A stretch of DNA of 64,000 bases from an uncultured Rhodopila sp. (GCF_903944925.1 NZ_CAJATU010000155.1:124001-188000); one strand, 5' to 3'. Numbered from the stretch's first letter, positions 55,300 to 64,000 are shown. The notes: generated by a model from the letters alone, not told the origin. Numbers and translations: made by a program.

Positions 55300-56154
55300 T
55301 CAGCGCGCCAGGAAGGCCCGGATTGCCTCGATCTGAGCCGGATCGAGCAGGGCCGGCGCGTGCCCGGTCACCGGCACCTCGAACGCCTCGGCACCGGAGG
55401 CTTCCATGCGGCGGAACGTGTCGGCAAGCAGCACGTCGCTCGTCTCGCCGCGGATCACCATCCGCGGCACGCGGATGCGGTCCCAGAACGGCCACATATC
55501 GATATCGACCGGTTCATGCCCGCGCAGCGGTTCGGCGATGCGCGGGTCGTAGTGCATGGTGAACCGCCCGTCGGGCAACGCGCGCGCCGAGTTGCGGGCC
55601 AACTGCGCCCACTGCTCATCCGACAGCGGACCGAACGGCGCGTGGACCACGCGCAGGTGCCGCTCGATCGACTCCAGGTCGGGGAAGCGCACCATCAGCG
55701 GCGAGTCACCCGACGCGACCATGTAGTCGCGGATGCGCCGCAGCGAGTCGGCCGGGATGAACGGCCCGACATCGTTCAGCACCAGCCGGTTGATGGGCGA
55801 ACCCTCGGTCGCGGCGATCGCCATGCCGCAGATGCCGCCGAGCGAGGTCCCGATCCAGGTGACGTCTTTGGCGATCCAGGCGAGAACATGGGCGAGGGCG
55901 ACGACGTAGTGCTGCGCCTGGTAGAGCATCGGGTCGGGCAGCCTGTCAGAGTTCCCCCGTCCTGGCAGGTCCGGGCAGATGACGTGGAACTGGCCCGACA
56001 ACGACTCGGCCAGGGCATCGAAGTCGCGGCTGTTGCGTGTCAGGCCGTGCACGCAGACAACGGCCGGGGCTTGGGGATCGCCCCACGCATCGAATGCCAT
56101 CTTGTGGAACTGCCCGGCAAGCAGATACGGGATCGAGCCGGATCGATGATCCAT
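55300..56154 (-). CDS. Alpha/beta-fold hydrolase
   Basis: 284 residues. HG motif CVHGLTRNSRDFD, PDLPGRGNSDRL, nucleophile in WIGTSLGGICGMAIA, acid Asp near IRGETSDVLLAD and catalytic His in VPVTGHAPALLDP. Resembles carboxylesterase/haloperoxidase-type hydrolases. ATG at 56154 overlaps the CoA-transferase stop by one base (TGATG); the tracked TTG at 56157 is less likely. Substrate not evident. Confidence 0.88.
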   Translation of the reverse strand: MDHRSGSIPYLLAGQFHKMAFDAWGDPQAPAVVCVHGLTRNSRDFDALAESLSGQFHVICPDLPGRGNSDRLPDPMLYQAQHYVVALAHVLAWIAKDVTWIGTSLGGICGMAIAATEGSPINRLVLNDVGPFIPADSLRRIRDYMVASGDSPLMVRFPDLESIERHLRVVHAPFGPLSDEQWAQLARNSARALPDGRFTMHYDPRIAEPLRGHEPVDIDMWPFWDRIRVPRMVIRGETSDVLLADTFRRMEASGAEAFEVPVTGHAPALLDPAQIEAIRAFLAR

Positions 56155-57359
56155 CAAATAACCCCCTTTGCCCGCAACGCCGCCAGCGCCTCGTCATCCA
56201 GACCCAACCGCTCCCCCAGCACCGCATCGGTGTGCTCGCCCAGCAACGGCGGCGGCAGGCGGTAATCTACCGGCGTCTCGGACAGCTTCACCGGGTTGGC
56301 AATCACCTTCACCGTCTGGCCCGAGCCGTGCGCCATTTCCAGCACCATATCTCGCGCCAGCACATGCGGGTCCGAAAACACCTCGGACAGCTTGTTTATC
56401 GGGCCGCTGCCGATCTTTAAGGATTCCAGCCGTTCGATCCACCAGTGTGTCGGATGCTGCTGCATGACCGGAGTCAGCGTGTCGGTGACAAACTGCCGGT
56501 TGCCGACACGGGCGGCATTGGTGACGAAGCGCGGGTCGTCCAGCAAATGTGTCAGGTCGAACGCCTCGCAGAAGCGCTTGAACGTCGGGTCGTTGCCGAT
56601 GGACAGCACCATGTGGCCGTCCGCGGTCGGGAACACCTGGTAGGGCGCGATGTTGGGATGCTGGTTGCCCAGCCGCACCGGGTTCTCCCCGGTCGCCAGG
56701 TAGTTCATGCCCTGGTTGGCCAGCCACGCCACGCTGGTGTCCAGCATGCCAATATCGAGCTGCTGGCCCTGTCCGGTAAGGTCGCGATGCCGAAGCGCCG
56801 CCAGGACGCCGATGCAGCCGTACAGCCCGGCAAACAGGTCCGCCACCGGAACGCCCACCTTCTGCGGCAAACCCTCAGGCTCGCCGGTCAGGCTCATGAC
56901 CCCGCCCATCCCCTGGATCAGGCTGTCATACCCCGGCCGCGGCGCGTACGGGCCAGTCTGCCCGAAGCCGGTGATCGAGCAATAGATCAGCCGCGGAAAT
57001 CGGGCATGAATTTGTTCATACCCCAACCCGTATTTCGCCAGCGCGCCGACTTTGAAGTTCTCGACCAGGATGTCACAGCCGGCTATCAGCTTCAGGGCGA
57101 TCTCCTGGCCCTCCGGCTGGCCGATATCCAATGTGACCGAGCGCTTGTTGCGGTTGACGCCGATGAAGTAGGCGCTCTCGTTGGTGCCCGGCATGAAGGG
57201 CGGGGCAAACCCCCGCGTATCGTCGCCGGCCCCGGGCCGTTCGATCTTGATGACCTCGGCCCCCAGATCGGCCAGCATCTGCACGCAGCTCGGTCCCGCC
57301 AGCACGCGGGTGAGGTCGAAAACCCGCAAACCCTTCAGCGGACCTGTCGGATCGGTCAT
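56154..57359 (-). CDS. CaiB/BaiF family CoA-transferase
   Basis: Class III CoA-transferase, moving CoA between carboxylic acids. 401 residues. N-terminal GLRVFDLTRVLAGPSCVQMLADLGAEVIKIE, RNKRSVTLD and the catalytic Asp in GVPVADLFAGLYG are all present. It heads a three-gene unit with the hydrolase and HODM-family protein, which together suggest breakdown of an amine- or acid-containing compound, but the acid acted on is not known. Divergent from the MFS gene. Confidence 0.93.
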   Translation of the reverse strand: MTDPTGPLKGLRVFDLTRVLAGPSCVQMLADLGAEVIKIERPGAGDDTRGFAPPFMPGTNESAYFIGVNRNKRSVTLDIGQPEGQEIALKLIAGCDILVENFKVGALAKYGLGYEQIHARFPRLIYCSITGFGQTGPYAPRPGYDSLIQGMGGVMSLTGEPEGLPQKVGVPVADLFAGLYGCIGVLAALRHRDLTGQGQQLDIGMLDTSVAWLANQGMNYLATGENPVRLGNQHPNIAPYQVFPTADGHMVLSIGNDPTFKRFCEAFDLTHLLDDPRFVTNAARVGNRQFVTDTLTPVMQQHPTHWWIERLESLKIGSGPINKLSEVFSDPHVLARDMVLEMAHGSGQTVKVIANPVKLSETPVDYRLPPPLLGEHTDAVLGERLGLDDEALAALRAKGVI

Positions 57360-57483
57360 ATCAGTCTCCCGGATGCCGGTTGTTGCGTGCGGCGGCGACT
57401 CGTCACACGGTTATAGGTCGCGGCATGGCGCAAGCAACCGGCCCTGATGCAACAGGGCGCCGCCGCGCGGGGGAGAAAAGTCG

Positions 57484-58758
57484 ATGCAGAGGCCGGCCGG
57501 CACGATCGAGGGGCCGCTGTCGTGGCGGGCGGCGCTGGTGACCCTGGCCATATTGTCGGTATCCTACGGCTCGCCGCTGCTGGCGGTCGTTGGTTTGCGA
57601 GAGATGCAGGCCGCCCTTCACACCGACCGGTCGGTGCTGTCTCTGGCCAGCGCGCTGGTCTGGATCGGCAACGGAGCCGGCGGCGTCCCGATGGGCTGGC
57701 TGGCGGACCGTATCGGCATCCGCCGGACGGTGATGCTCGGCGCGGTCATGATGGCCGCCGGGCTTGCACTCTCCAGCATCGGCACAGTTGGGGCGCTGCT
57801 GATAGGGCATGGTCTGTTCATCGGGTTTCTCGGCAATGGCGCGATCTACGCTCCGCTGATCGTCTATGTCAGCCGCTGGTTCGACCGCCGCCGGGGCACG
57901 GCGATCGCGCTGATTTCCTCCGGCCAGTATATCGCCGGCATGATCTGGCCATCGCTGATCGGCTACGGCATCGCCCGCTACGGCTGGCAAACGGCAATGC
58001 TCGCCTATGGCGGCGTCGTGCTGGCGTTGATCATGCCGATGCTGGCGCTGCTGCGCCCCGCCCCGGAACCGGTCGTGAGGTCGGTTGGCCAGGCCGGTCT
58101 GCAGCCGGGAGGCCGCGTGTTGGGCCTGGCGCCTAACGTGACGATGGGGCTGATCTGCCTGGCCGGTTTCCTGTGCTGCGTGCCGATGGCGCTACCGGCA
58201 TCGCACCTCGTCGCATTCTGCGGTGACATCGGCATCGCCGACGGCGCGGCGATGGTGTCTGTCCTGACGGCCTGCGCATTCCTGTCCCGCCAGTTCTGGG
58301 GCGCCTTCGCCGACAGGTTCGGCGGCTTGCGCACGGTGATGGCCGGTTCGGCATTCCAGATGCTGGCCATCGGCGGGTTCATGCTGACCCGCAACGAGGC
58401 CGGGCTGTTCGCCGTTTCGGCGGCTTTCGGGTTGGGCTTCAGCGGCATCATCCCGGCCTATTCGGTAGCGATCCGGGACCTGTATCCCGCGAAAGAGGCG
58501 TCCTGGCGCATCCCGACGGTCCTGTTCACGGCGATGTCGGGAATGGCGTTCGGAAGCTGGCATGCCGGGTTGCTGGTTGACCTGTTCGGGTCGTATCAGC
58601 CAGCCTTCGCCTCGGGCCTGGTGTTCAATCTTGGCAACCTGGCGGTGCTACTGTTCCTGCTCGGACACCCGATGCGGCGAGGCGGAGCCTCCCTGCCGGC
58701 TGTGGCTCGTTGGATCATTCTTGCGCGGCGGTGGAGCACTCCGCGGCCACGGCTTTAG
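57484..58758 (+). CDS. MFS transporter
   Basis: 424-residue major facilitator with 12 helices. Loop 2-3 motif GWLADRIGIRRTVMLGAVMM is the standard MFS signature; helix 5 reads ISSGQYIAGMIWPSLIGYGIARYGW. Resembles carboxylate/organic acid MFS members. It diverges from the CoA-transferase gene across 124 bp, so it could import the acid used by that operon (inference). Stop overlaps the convergent small gene by four bases. Confidence 0.88.
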   Translation: MQRPAGTIEGPLSWRAALVTLAILSVSYGSPLLAVVGLREMQAALHTDRSVLSLASALVWIGNGAGGVPMGWLADRIGIRRTVMLGAVMMAAGLALSSIGTVGALLIGHGLFIGFLGNGAIYAPLIVYVSRWFDRRRGTAIALISSGQYIAGMIWPSLIGYGIARYGWQTAMLAYGGVVLALIMPMLALLRPAPEPVVRSVGQAGLQPGGRVLGLAPNVTMGLICLAGFLCCVPMALPASHLVAFCGDIGIADGAAMVSVLTACAFLSRQFWGAFADRFGGLRTVMAGSAFQMLAIGGFMLTRNEAGLFAVSAAFGLGFSGIIPAYSVAIRDLYPAKEASWRIPTVLFTAMSGMAFGSWHAGLLVDLFGSYQPAFASGLVFNLGNLAVLLFLLGHPMRRGGASLPAVARWIILARRWSTPRPRL

Positions 58759-59081
58759 TGAGCCGGCAGGTATCTGAATGCCGCCAGGATGATCCCGACG
58801 GCGGCCACGAGCATCCCGCCGAAGCGGATGGTCACTCGCTGTTCGAGGTCGACCAGGTCACGCTTGAAAGTGGTCTCAAGCGCACTCAGGTCACGCCTGA
58901 CCGAGGTCTCCAGGGCACTCAAATCCTGTTTGAGCGCACCCACATCCTGCTTCGTGGCAATGTCCGAACTCGCTGCCGCGTCCGCAAGGGCCGACGAAAT
59001 AGTACACGCCTGTTCCGCATCGAAACCCCCAGCTTGCAGCCGATCGGCGAGTTTAAGGGTGTCGAACGGGACGGCGGTCAT
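58755..59081 (-). CDS. CCDC90/DUF1640-like coiled-coil membrane protein
   Basis: 108 residues: a helical N-terminus (FDTLKLADRLQAGGFDAEQACTISSALADA), a coiled coil (about 42-85, LKQDLSALETSVRRDLSALE with an 11-residue repeat), then one C-terminal membrane helix (MLVAAVGIILAAFRYL). This is the layout of DUF1640 proteins, related to mitochondrial CCDC90/MCUR1. Function in bacteria unknown. Confidence 0.8.
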   Translation of the reverse strand: MTAVPFDTLKLADRLQAGGFDAEQACTISSALADAAASSDIATKQDVGALKQDLSALETSVRRDLSALETTFKRDLVDLEQRVTIRFGGMLVAAVGIILAAFRYLPAH

Positions 59082-59165
59082 CCATAATGCTCCTGCATTG
59101 CGATATTAGGGAGCATCCGGGAACGTTTGCAACCTGCCGGCCACTTGGGCGTCAGGTCGTACTTT

Positions 59166-60383
59166 CTATGCCCCCCGCTTCTGCCGCCGCAGCAGAACCA
59201 GCATCAGCGCCATCCCTGGCAGCGCGCCCGCCATGCAAACCGCATAGAACAGCGTCCACCCCAAAGATGCAGCCATCAACCCCGACACCCCCCCGATGGT
59301 ATGAATAGCGAGGTTCGGCACCGAGGACAGCAGCGCATACTGAGTCGCCGCGAACTCTCGCGCGCACAAGCCGGACAGGAACGTCAGGAACGCGGCATCG
59401 GCCAGGCCCTGCGCGAACGCCTCGGTCGTCACCGTCGCATACAGCATCGCGGGCTGCCCCGGCGTCAGCGATAGCAGGACATACATCGCCATCGCCACTG
59501 TCTGTGCCGTACCGGTCAGCAGCAACGCTCGCCCGACCCCGATGCGCGCCACCAGCCAGCCGCCCAGGGAGATGCCGGCCAGCGTCCCCCCCAGCGAAAA
59601 CGGCCCGGTTCCGGCGATTGCCGCCTTGTCGAACGTCAGGTGCCGGTAGAACGGCGCGGTCATGATCCCGGCCATCGCCTCGCCCAGCTTGAACAGGGCC
59701 ACGAACGACAGCACCAGCAAGGATGACGGACGCGCCAGGAACGATCGCACCGGATCGATCACCGCATGCCGCAGCCCGCGCAGAGGAATCGTGGCCGGTC
59801 CATCCTCCTGCGCCGCGGCCAGGGTTACTCCACATCCCGCAGCGATCAGGACCGCAACGCCCAGCAGCGCCTGATGCCAGCCGATATATCCGGCGGCGGC
59901 GATTACGCCAGTGGTGGAAACCAGCATGGCGACACGGTAGCCCCACACATAGCAGGCCAACGCCACGCCCTGCCGGCGTTCGGGGAAAATCTCGATGCGC
60001 CAGGCGTCGATCGCGATGTCCTGGGTCGCCGATAACAACGCCACGCAGGCGGCCGCCGCAAAGGCCGCCACCGGAGCGGCTGCCGGGTTGGACAGCGCCA
60101 GCAGCACCGCGGCGAGTCCGAGCAGCGGCTGAACCAGCAGCAACCATCCCCGCCGCCGGCCCAGACGGCGCAGTCCCGCCAAGGGAGGCGGCTGGTCGAG
60201 CAGTGGCGCCCAGACGAATTTCAGCGAGTACGCCAGCCCGATCCAGGCGGTCAGCCCGACGACCGAAAGCGCAGTGCCGCTGTCGGACAGCCACAGCCGG
60301 AAGGTGAACCCGGACAGCGGCAGCGGCAGGCCGGAGACGAAACCGTACGCCGCCATCGCCGCCAGCCGCCTATCGAAGCGCAT
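59166..60383 (-). CDS. AmpG-like muropeptide MFS transporter
   Basis: 405 residues, about 12 helices. N-terminal GFVSGLPLPLSGFTFRLWLSDSGTALSVVGL and WAPLLDQ, then SATQDIAIDAWRIEIFPERRQG, are the landmarks of AmpG/PAT-family permeases that import anhydro-muropeptides for cell-wall recycling. ATG 60383 (MRFDRRLAAMAAYGF) is chosen; the tracked start adds 56 unrelated residues. Adjacent to an acetyltransferase 10 bp upstream on the same strand. Confidence 0.9.
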   Translation of the reverse strand: MRFDRRLAAMAAYGFVSGLPLPLSGFTFRLWLSDSGTALSVVGLTAWIGLAYSLKFVWAPLLDQPPPLAGLRRLGRRRGWLLLVQPLLGLAAVLLALSNPAAAPVAAFAAAACVALLSATQDIAIDAWRIEIFPERRQGVALACYVWGYRVAMLVSTTGVIAAAGYIGWHQALLGVAVLIAAGCGVTLAAAQEDGPATIPLRGLRHAVIDPVRSFLARPSSLLVLSFVALFKLGEAMAGIMTAPFYRHLTFDKAAIAGTGPFSLGGTLAGISLGGWLVARIGVGRALLLTGTAQTVAMAMYVLLSLTPGQPAMLYATVTTEAFAQGLADAAFLTFLSGLCAREFAATQYALLSSVPNLAIHTIGGVSGLMAASLGWTLFYAVCMAGALPGMALMLVLLRRQKRGA

Positions 60384-60393
60384 AATGTGACAG

Positions 60394-60912
60394 TCAGGCC
60401 GGAACGTTCGCGTCGCCCTTGCCGAGCGCCCTTTGCATCGTGACCACGTCGATCCAGCGCCCGAACTTGATTCCGACGGCCCGCATGGTCCCGACGCGGT
60501 TGAAGCCCAGGCTGGCATGCACGCCAATAGACCCGACGTTATCGGAGTCACCGATGACCGCGATCATCTGCCGCGCGCCCTGGGCCGTCGCAAGCTCGAT
60601 CAGCCGTGTCACGAGCGCCTTGCCGACGCCCTGACCGCGGACGTCCTCCCGAACATAAATGCTGTCCTCCACGGTGAACCGATAGGCCGAGCGGTCGCGA
60701 AACGGCCCATAATAGCCGAAGCCGAGCACGCCGGTCGCGTCCGCCGCCACCAGCCAGACGGTGCCGTGATCGACGATATTGTGGAACCGCTGCGCCATCT
60801 CCTCCACGGAGGGCGGTTCCTCCTCAAATGTCCCGGTGCCGTTAAGCACGTGATGAGCGTAGATCGCCTGCATGTCCGGGACATCGGCTTCCGTGGCGTT
60901 TCGGATGTTCAT
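60394..60912 (-). CDS. GNAT N-acetyltransferase, phosphinothricin acetyltransferase-like
   Basis: 172 residues. Acetyl-CoA loop VREDVRGQGVGKAL and the C-terminal IGVHASLGFNRVGTMRAVGIKFGRW match the Pat/Bar/MddA group, which acetylates phosphinothricin, methionine sulfoximine or related small amines. Likely a detoxification or amino-acid analogue acetylase. It precedes ampG in a two-gene unit. Confidence 0.9.
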   Translation of the reverse strand: MNIRNATEADVPDMQAIYAHHVLNGTGTFEEEPPSVEEMAQRFHNIVDHGTVWLVAADATGVLGFGYYGPFRDRSAYRFTVEDSIYVREDVRGQGVGKALVTRLIELATAQGARQMIAVIGDSDNVGSIGVHASLGFNRVGTMRAVGIKFGRWIDVVTMQRALGKGDANVPA

Positions 60913-61370
60913 GCGAACTGTCTCCCTGCGAGGCTGTCACAGAATAGGCACATCTACGGGTCGTTGACGATCCATCTCGCAGTACGCCGAGCGACGCCTT
61001 GGATCCGGTGCGTCGTAACGCTGGGTTATTGGTGTTGCATATTTGGCACCAGCCACGAGACATGCCAAAAGGGGCGCGCGTAAGCGACGCGAATTGCGAT
61101 GGTATCGCTAACGACGGTAGGGCGAGGTCCATCTCGTATTAAGATTTTTGTTGGTTTTGATGGTTTGGTTCTACATACTCGAATTCGTGATCAAGCCGCC
61201 GCGGTGATCGAGGCAGCTTTCGGGAGTGACATCTATCGCCTTGCCGTGCCAGGAAACGGCTCTGGCAGGTGAAAGGTCGTGCACGTCCTTGTACACAAAC
61301 TGGCCAGACCCACGGAATCCGGGCATCCCGGGGGCCATGTAGTCTGATACGCCACTAGAAGGGTTTGCTC
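60913..61370. other. Intergenic region with a possible small minus-strand ORF
   Basis: 458 bp between divergent genes. A minus-strand frame (61338-61171, 55 residues, starting MAPGMPGFRGSG and containing FVYKDVHDLSPARAVSWHGK) has GC-rich third positions and a protein-like pattern, but no recognisable family; it may be a small gene or a fragment. The AT-rich stretch at 61140-61195 and AGAAGG at 61357 probably belong to the promoter and RBS of the exporter gene. Confidence 0.4.
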
Positions 61371-63692
61371 GTGGACATATCTGACGGACACACTCCCGGG
61401 CCACTGGGGACTAACCGCGTACCTGCAACGTTAGCGGAAGCCGTTGCTGGCGGCGGCGGGTCGTCCGGCGCAGGCATGTCGTCCACGTCCGGGGGCACCG
61501 GACGGGGTCCGATCCATCCCAGGCTTTTGGCGATGATGGCGGCTGCCAGATACTATGGCCTGGAGTTGGATTCCGCCGATTTTCGCCTGGGTCAGGGCGA
61601 AACCTTCCCGACCGCGGCGGCGCTTTCCCTCTGGGCCCAGAACTCCGGCATGTGGTCACGCGGGTTGCGCCTGCGGTGGCGCCACATGTTTTCGGTGGCG
61701 GGCGCCGGTCCCGTTGTCCTGCTGTTCAATGACGGCTCCGCCGGGCTTCTGATTGGCGCGAACGCCGAGACGAAAACCGTCTTCATCCGGGATCCCCGTG
61801 CGCCAGAAGCCGAACCGCCGATCCCGGTCGACGAAATGCGCCTGGCCGAGGTCTGGAGCGGCGAGGTGGTTCTGCTACGCGCCGAGCGATCTCAAGAAAA
61901 AGCCGATCCGCCGTTTACATTGCGTTGGCTCGCCAGCGTCGTGTTGAAGGAGAAGAAGCATCTTCGCGATCTTCTCGTCGCGTCATTGGCAATCAGCGTT
62001 CTGACCATCCTGCCGCCCCTGCTGGTCATGCAGACGGTGGACCGGGTTATGGTTCATCACAGTTACTCAACACTTTTCCTCATCGCGGTGATCCTCGCGA
62101 CGATGGTTCTCTATGAAACCTTGCTGGGTTTCGCCCGCCGCCTGATCATTCTGGTGGTTGGCATCAGAACCGACGCGACGTTGAGCTTGCAGGTATTCAG
62201 CCGCCTGATTCGCCTTCCGCTTGATTATTTCGAGCGGCACCCGGCCGGCGAGACGATGTATAAAGTGAGCCAGGTCAATCAGGTCCGGCAGTTCATAACC
62301 GGCAAGCTGATGACCACCATTCTCGACCTGATCACTCTGGCTGTGCTGCTTCCGTTTCTGTTCTGGCTGAACGCGACACTTGCCTGGATCGTTGTCGTTT
62401 GCGCAACGATTATCATGCTCATTATTCTCGCCTTCCTCCGGCCTATTCGGGTGGTCTTCGGAAAAGTCATCACGGCGGAAACCCTGAAGCAGGCCGCCCT
62501 GGGTGAGACCATCTTCGGCATCAAGACCGTAAAGGCGCTCGCGATCGAGCCGCAGCGAAAGGCGCTTTGGGACGAGAAGACCGCAGAGGTCGGCAAGTGG
62601 CGCATGGAACTCGGAAAACTGTCGAACTGGCCGCAGACTCTCGTCACCCCCATCGAACGTTTTATGTACATGGGCACGATTCTCGTCGGTGCGTATCTCG
62701 CGCTTTCCGACGAGGGCGGATTCCAGATCGGCAGCATGTTCGCGTTCATGATGCTTTCGCAGAGGGTCAGTCAGCCGCTCGTCGGCTTGGCGCGTCTGAT
62801 CGAGGAATGGGAAGAGGTCGGCGCCTCGATGGGCCAGGCGGGCGAGGTTCTCAACCGGCCGCTTGAAGTCGATGCCGCGTCGGGTGGCCTGCGTCCGAAA
62901 TTCGCCGGTGCCGTCTCGTACGAGGACGTCACGTTCACCTACGCCGGGACCAAGATTCCAGCCCTCGATCGCGTCTCCTTCTCCGTCCCGGCCGGGACGA
63001 CGCTTGGACTCGTCGGCCGCTCCGGCTCCGGAAAGTCCACCATCACCAGGCTGCTGCAGGGCATAAACCGGGAGTATTCGGGCTTTCTGAAGATCGACGG
63101 CGCCGACCTGCGGGAGATCAATCTGCGACATCTGCGCTCCAGCTTTGGCGTTGTCTTGCAAGAGAATTTCCTGTTCCGTGGAACCATCCGAGACAATATC
63201 CTGTCCGGCCGTCCCGGCCTGACCCTCGAAGATGCAATCCGGGCGGCGCGACTGGCCGGCGCCGAGGAATTTATCGAGCGGATGCCCAACGGGTATGAAA
63301 CATGGGTCGAGGAAGGATCGCCAAACCTGTCCGGCGGCCAGCGACAGCGACTGGCGATCGCGCGGGCGCTGATTACCGATCCGCGCATCCTGATCCTTGA
63401 CGAGGCAACGAGCGCACTGGATCCGGAATCGGAGGCCTTGGTCAATGCCAACCTCAAGCGAATCGCCCGCGGGCGCACGATGGTCATCGTGACCCACCGC
63501 CTCTCCTCGCTGGTCGATTGCGACCAAATCCTCGTGCTGGACAAGGGCAAGGTGATCGATATCGGAACTCACTCCGCCTTGCTGGAGAAATGCGCGATTT
63601 ACCGCACTCTCTGGAACCAGCAGAACCGACACATGTTTAGCGAAGGACAAGGTCATGCAGCTCTCGCCCCGACCCTCCTCCAAGGCAATTAG
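61371..63692 (+). CDS. Type I secretion ABC exporter (HlyB-like permease/ATPase)
   Basis: 773 residues. N-terminal about 50-180 is a C39-like domain lacking the catalytic Cys (LAMMAAARYYGLELDSADF), as in HlyB/LapB exporters that bind rather than cleave substrate. A six-helix permease (about 195-470) is followed by the ATPase: GRSGSGKSTITRLLQ, NLSGGQRQRLAIARAL, ILILDEATSALD and the switch His in IVTHRLSS. GTG at 61371 is preferred to TTG 61365 because AGAAGG lies 8 bases ahead. The adaptor gene overlaps its 3' end. Candidate exporter for the GH5 and repeat-esterase proteins. Confidence 0.92.
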   Translation: MDISDGHTPGPLGTNRVPATLAEAVAGGGGSSGAGMSSTSGGTGRGPIHPRLLAMMAAARYYGLELDSADFRLGQGETFPTAAALSLWAQNSGMWSRGLRLRWRHMFSVAGAGPVVLLFNDGSAGLLIGANAETKTVFIRDPRAPEAEPPIPVDEMRLAEVWSGEVVLLRAERSQEKADPPFTLRWLASVVLKEKKHLRDLLVASLAISVLTILPPLLVMQTVDRVMVHHSYSTLFLIAVILATMVLYETLLGFARRLIILVVGIRTDATLSLQVFSRLIRLPLDYFERHPAGETMYKVSQVNQVRQFITGKLMTTILDLITLAVLLPFLFWLNATLAWIVVVCATIIMLIILAFLRPIRVVFGKVITAETLKQAALGETIFGIKTVKALAIEPQRKALWDEKTAEVGKWRMELGKLSNWPQTLVTPIERFMYMGTILVGAYLALSDEGGFQIGSMFAFMMLSQRVSQPLVGLARLIEEWEEVGASMGQAGEVLNRPLEVDAASGGLRPKFAGAVSYEDVTFTYAGTKIPALDRVSFSVPAGTTLGLVGRSGSGKSTITRLLQGINREYSGFLKIDGADLREINLRHLRSSFGVVLQENFLFRGTIRDNILSGRPGLTLEDAIRAARLAGAEEFIERMPNGYETWVEEGSPNLSGGQRQRLAIARALITDPRILILDEATSALDPESEALVNANLKRIARGRTMVIVTHRLSSLVDCDQILVLDKGKVIDIGTHSALLEKCAIYRTLWNQQNRHMFSEGQGHAALAPTLLQGN

Positions 63693-64000
63693 CTCACGCC
63701 GGGATGACCGGCATGATCCTACCCTGCCGGTTATCCTTGAATATCAGTCCCCGACGCTGGGCATCATCAATATGCCGATGCCGCGTATCGCGCGAGGTCT
63801 CGCTCTGACCGTCAGCAGCATGGTTGCTGTTCTGTTCGCGCTGACCGGCCTGATCAGCGTCGACCGGGTCGTGACCGCGCAGGGTGTCGTCGTTGCACGA
63901 TCGCCGACGATCGTTGTGCAGCCGCTGGAGACCGCTATCGTTCGCTCGATCGAGGTGCATGTAGGCGATATTGTCCATGCTGGTCAGATCCTGGCTCGCC
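63655..64000 (+). CDS. HlyD-family type I secretion adaptor (3' end outside window)
   Basis: Absent from the ORF track because it runs off the window. ATG 63655 opens MQLSPRPSSKAISSRRDD; a membrane helix (about 50-75, ALTVSSMVAVLFALTGLISV) is followed by VVTAQGVVVARSPTIVVQPLE and the start of the biotinyl-lipoyl hairpin, VRSIEVHVGDIVHAGQILA. This is the standard N-terminus of a membrane fusion protein bridging exporter and TolC. It overlaps the exporter gene by 38 bases. Confidence 0.9.
   Translation, partial: MQLSPRPSSKAISSRRDDRHDPTLPVILEYQSPTLGIINMPMPRIARGLALTVSSMVAVLFALTGLISVDRVVTAQGVVVARSPTIVVQPLETAIVRSIEVHVGDIVHAGQILAR

Noticed and set aside
62067-63683. 538-residue minus-strand ORF
   Set aside because: Antisense shadow of the type I exporter ATPase.

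Overview
The window is 64 kb of high-GC (roughly two-thirds GC), densely coding chromosomal DNA. Gene content and order point to an alphaproteobacterium of the Rhodospirillales, probably Acetobacteraceae. The markers are a ChvG-type kinase with a kinase-domain-only HprK, RapZ and a sugar-less PTS; a kdsD-lptC-lptA-lptB-rpoN-hpf block; a CCDC90/DUF1640-type small protein; NAD-type isocitrate dehydrogenase; and thyX. The family-level placement is inference. No replication origin, phage, CRISPR array, rRNA or intact insertion sequence was seen.

Layout. 1-9213: regulatory PTS cluster (chvG 3' part, hprK, rapZ, EIIA-Man, HPr, EI). It is split between chvG and hprK by a DUF6197-like gene, zwf, a 5'-truncated enoyl-CoA hydratase remnant and a threonine/serine dehydratase. 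9352-16071 (minus strand): hpf, rpoN, lptB, lptA, lptC, kdsD, rnd and tRNA-Leu(CAG), linking LPS export with sigma-54. 16245-21675: an NDUFA9-like protein, idh and purB, interleaved with decayed stress/defence genes: a vapBC deletion scar, a multiply broken GSU2403-type nucleotidyltransferase, and a parDE pair with a frameshifted toxin. 21755-31646: TerC/YjbE protein, succinate-semialdehyde dehydrogenase, a GH5 glycosidase with a type I secretion tail, H+-pyrophosphatase, mannose-1-P guanylyltransferase/mannose-6-P isomerase, xanthine phosphoribosyltransferase and an enoyl-CoA hydratase. 31687-42064 (minus): purine/uracil-type permease with a biuret-hydrolase-like cysteine hydrolase, a molybdopterin oxidoreductase, a five-repeat protein fused to an esterase, and an alpha-E / circularly permuted ATP-grasp pair. 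42279-48123: small secreted protein, thyX, kup, amidohydrolase, DUF1127 and two unrecognised small proteins. 48341-54388: yejABEF peptide/microcin-C-type ABC importer with palindromic repeat elements between its genes. 54398-60912: HODM (DUF3445) enzyme, alpha/beta hydrolase, CoA-transferase, two MFS transporters and an acetyltransferase. 61371-64000: a type I secretion ABC exporter and the start of its HlyD adaptor, running off the window.

How the parts relate. HprK, HPr, EI and EIIA form a phosphorelay without a sugar permease, a regulatory circuit usually tied to ChvG/ChvI in alphaproteobacteria. RpoN, the Lpt genes and HPF form a neighbouring envelope/stress block. Two large proteins without N-terminal signal peptides (the GH5 enzyme and the repeat-esterase) look like type I exoproteins, and the exporter at the right end is a candidate route for them; that link is inference.

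Most notable: (i) the cluster of broken toxin-antitoxin and nucleotidyltransferase genes around idh, reconstructed here from raw reading frames because the ORF track hides them; (ii) the exact 360-bp tandem repeats in the repeat-esterase; (iii) a dispersed palindromic element with 36-bp perfect arms inside the yej operon and a diverged copy after ptsI. I did not find a convincing wholly new system.
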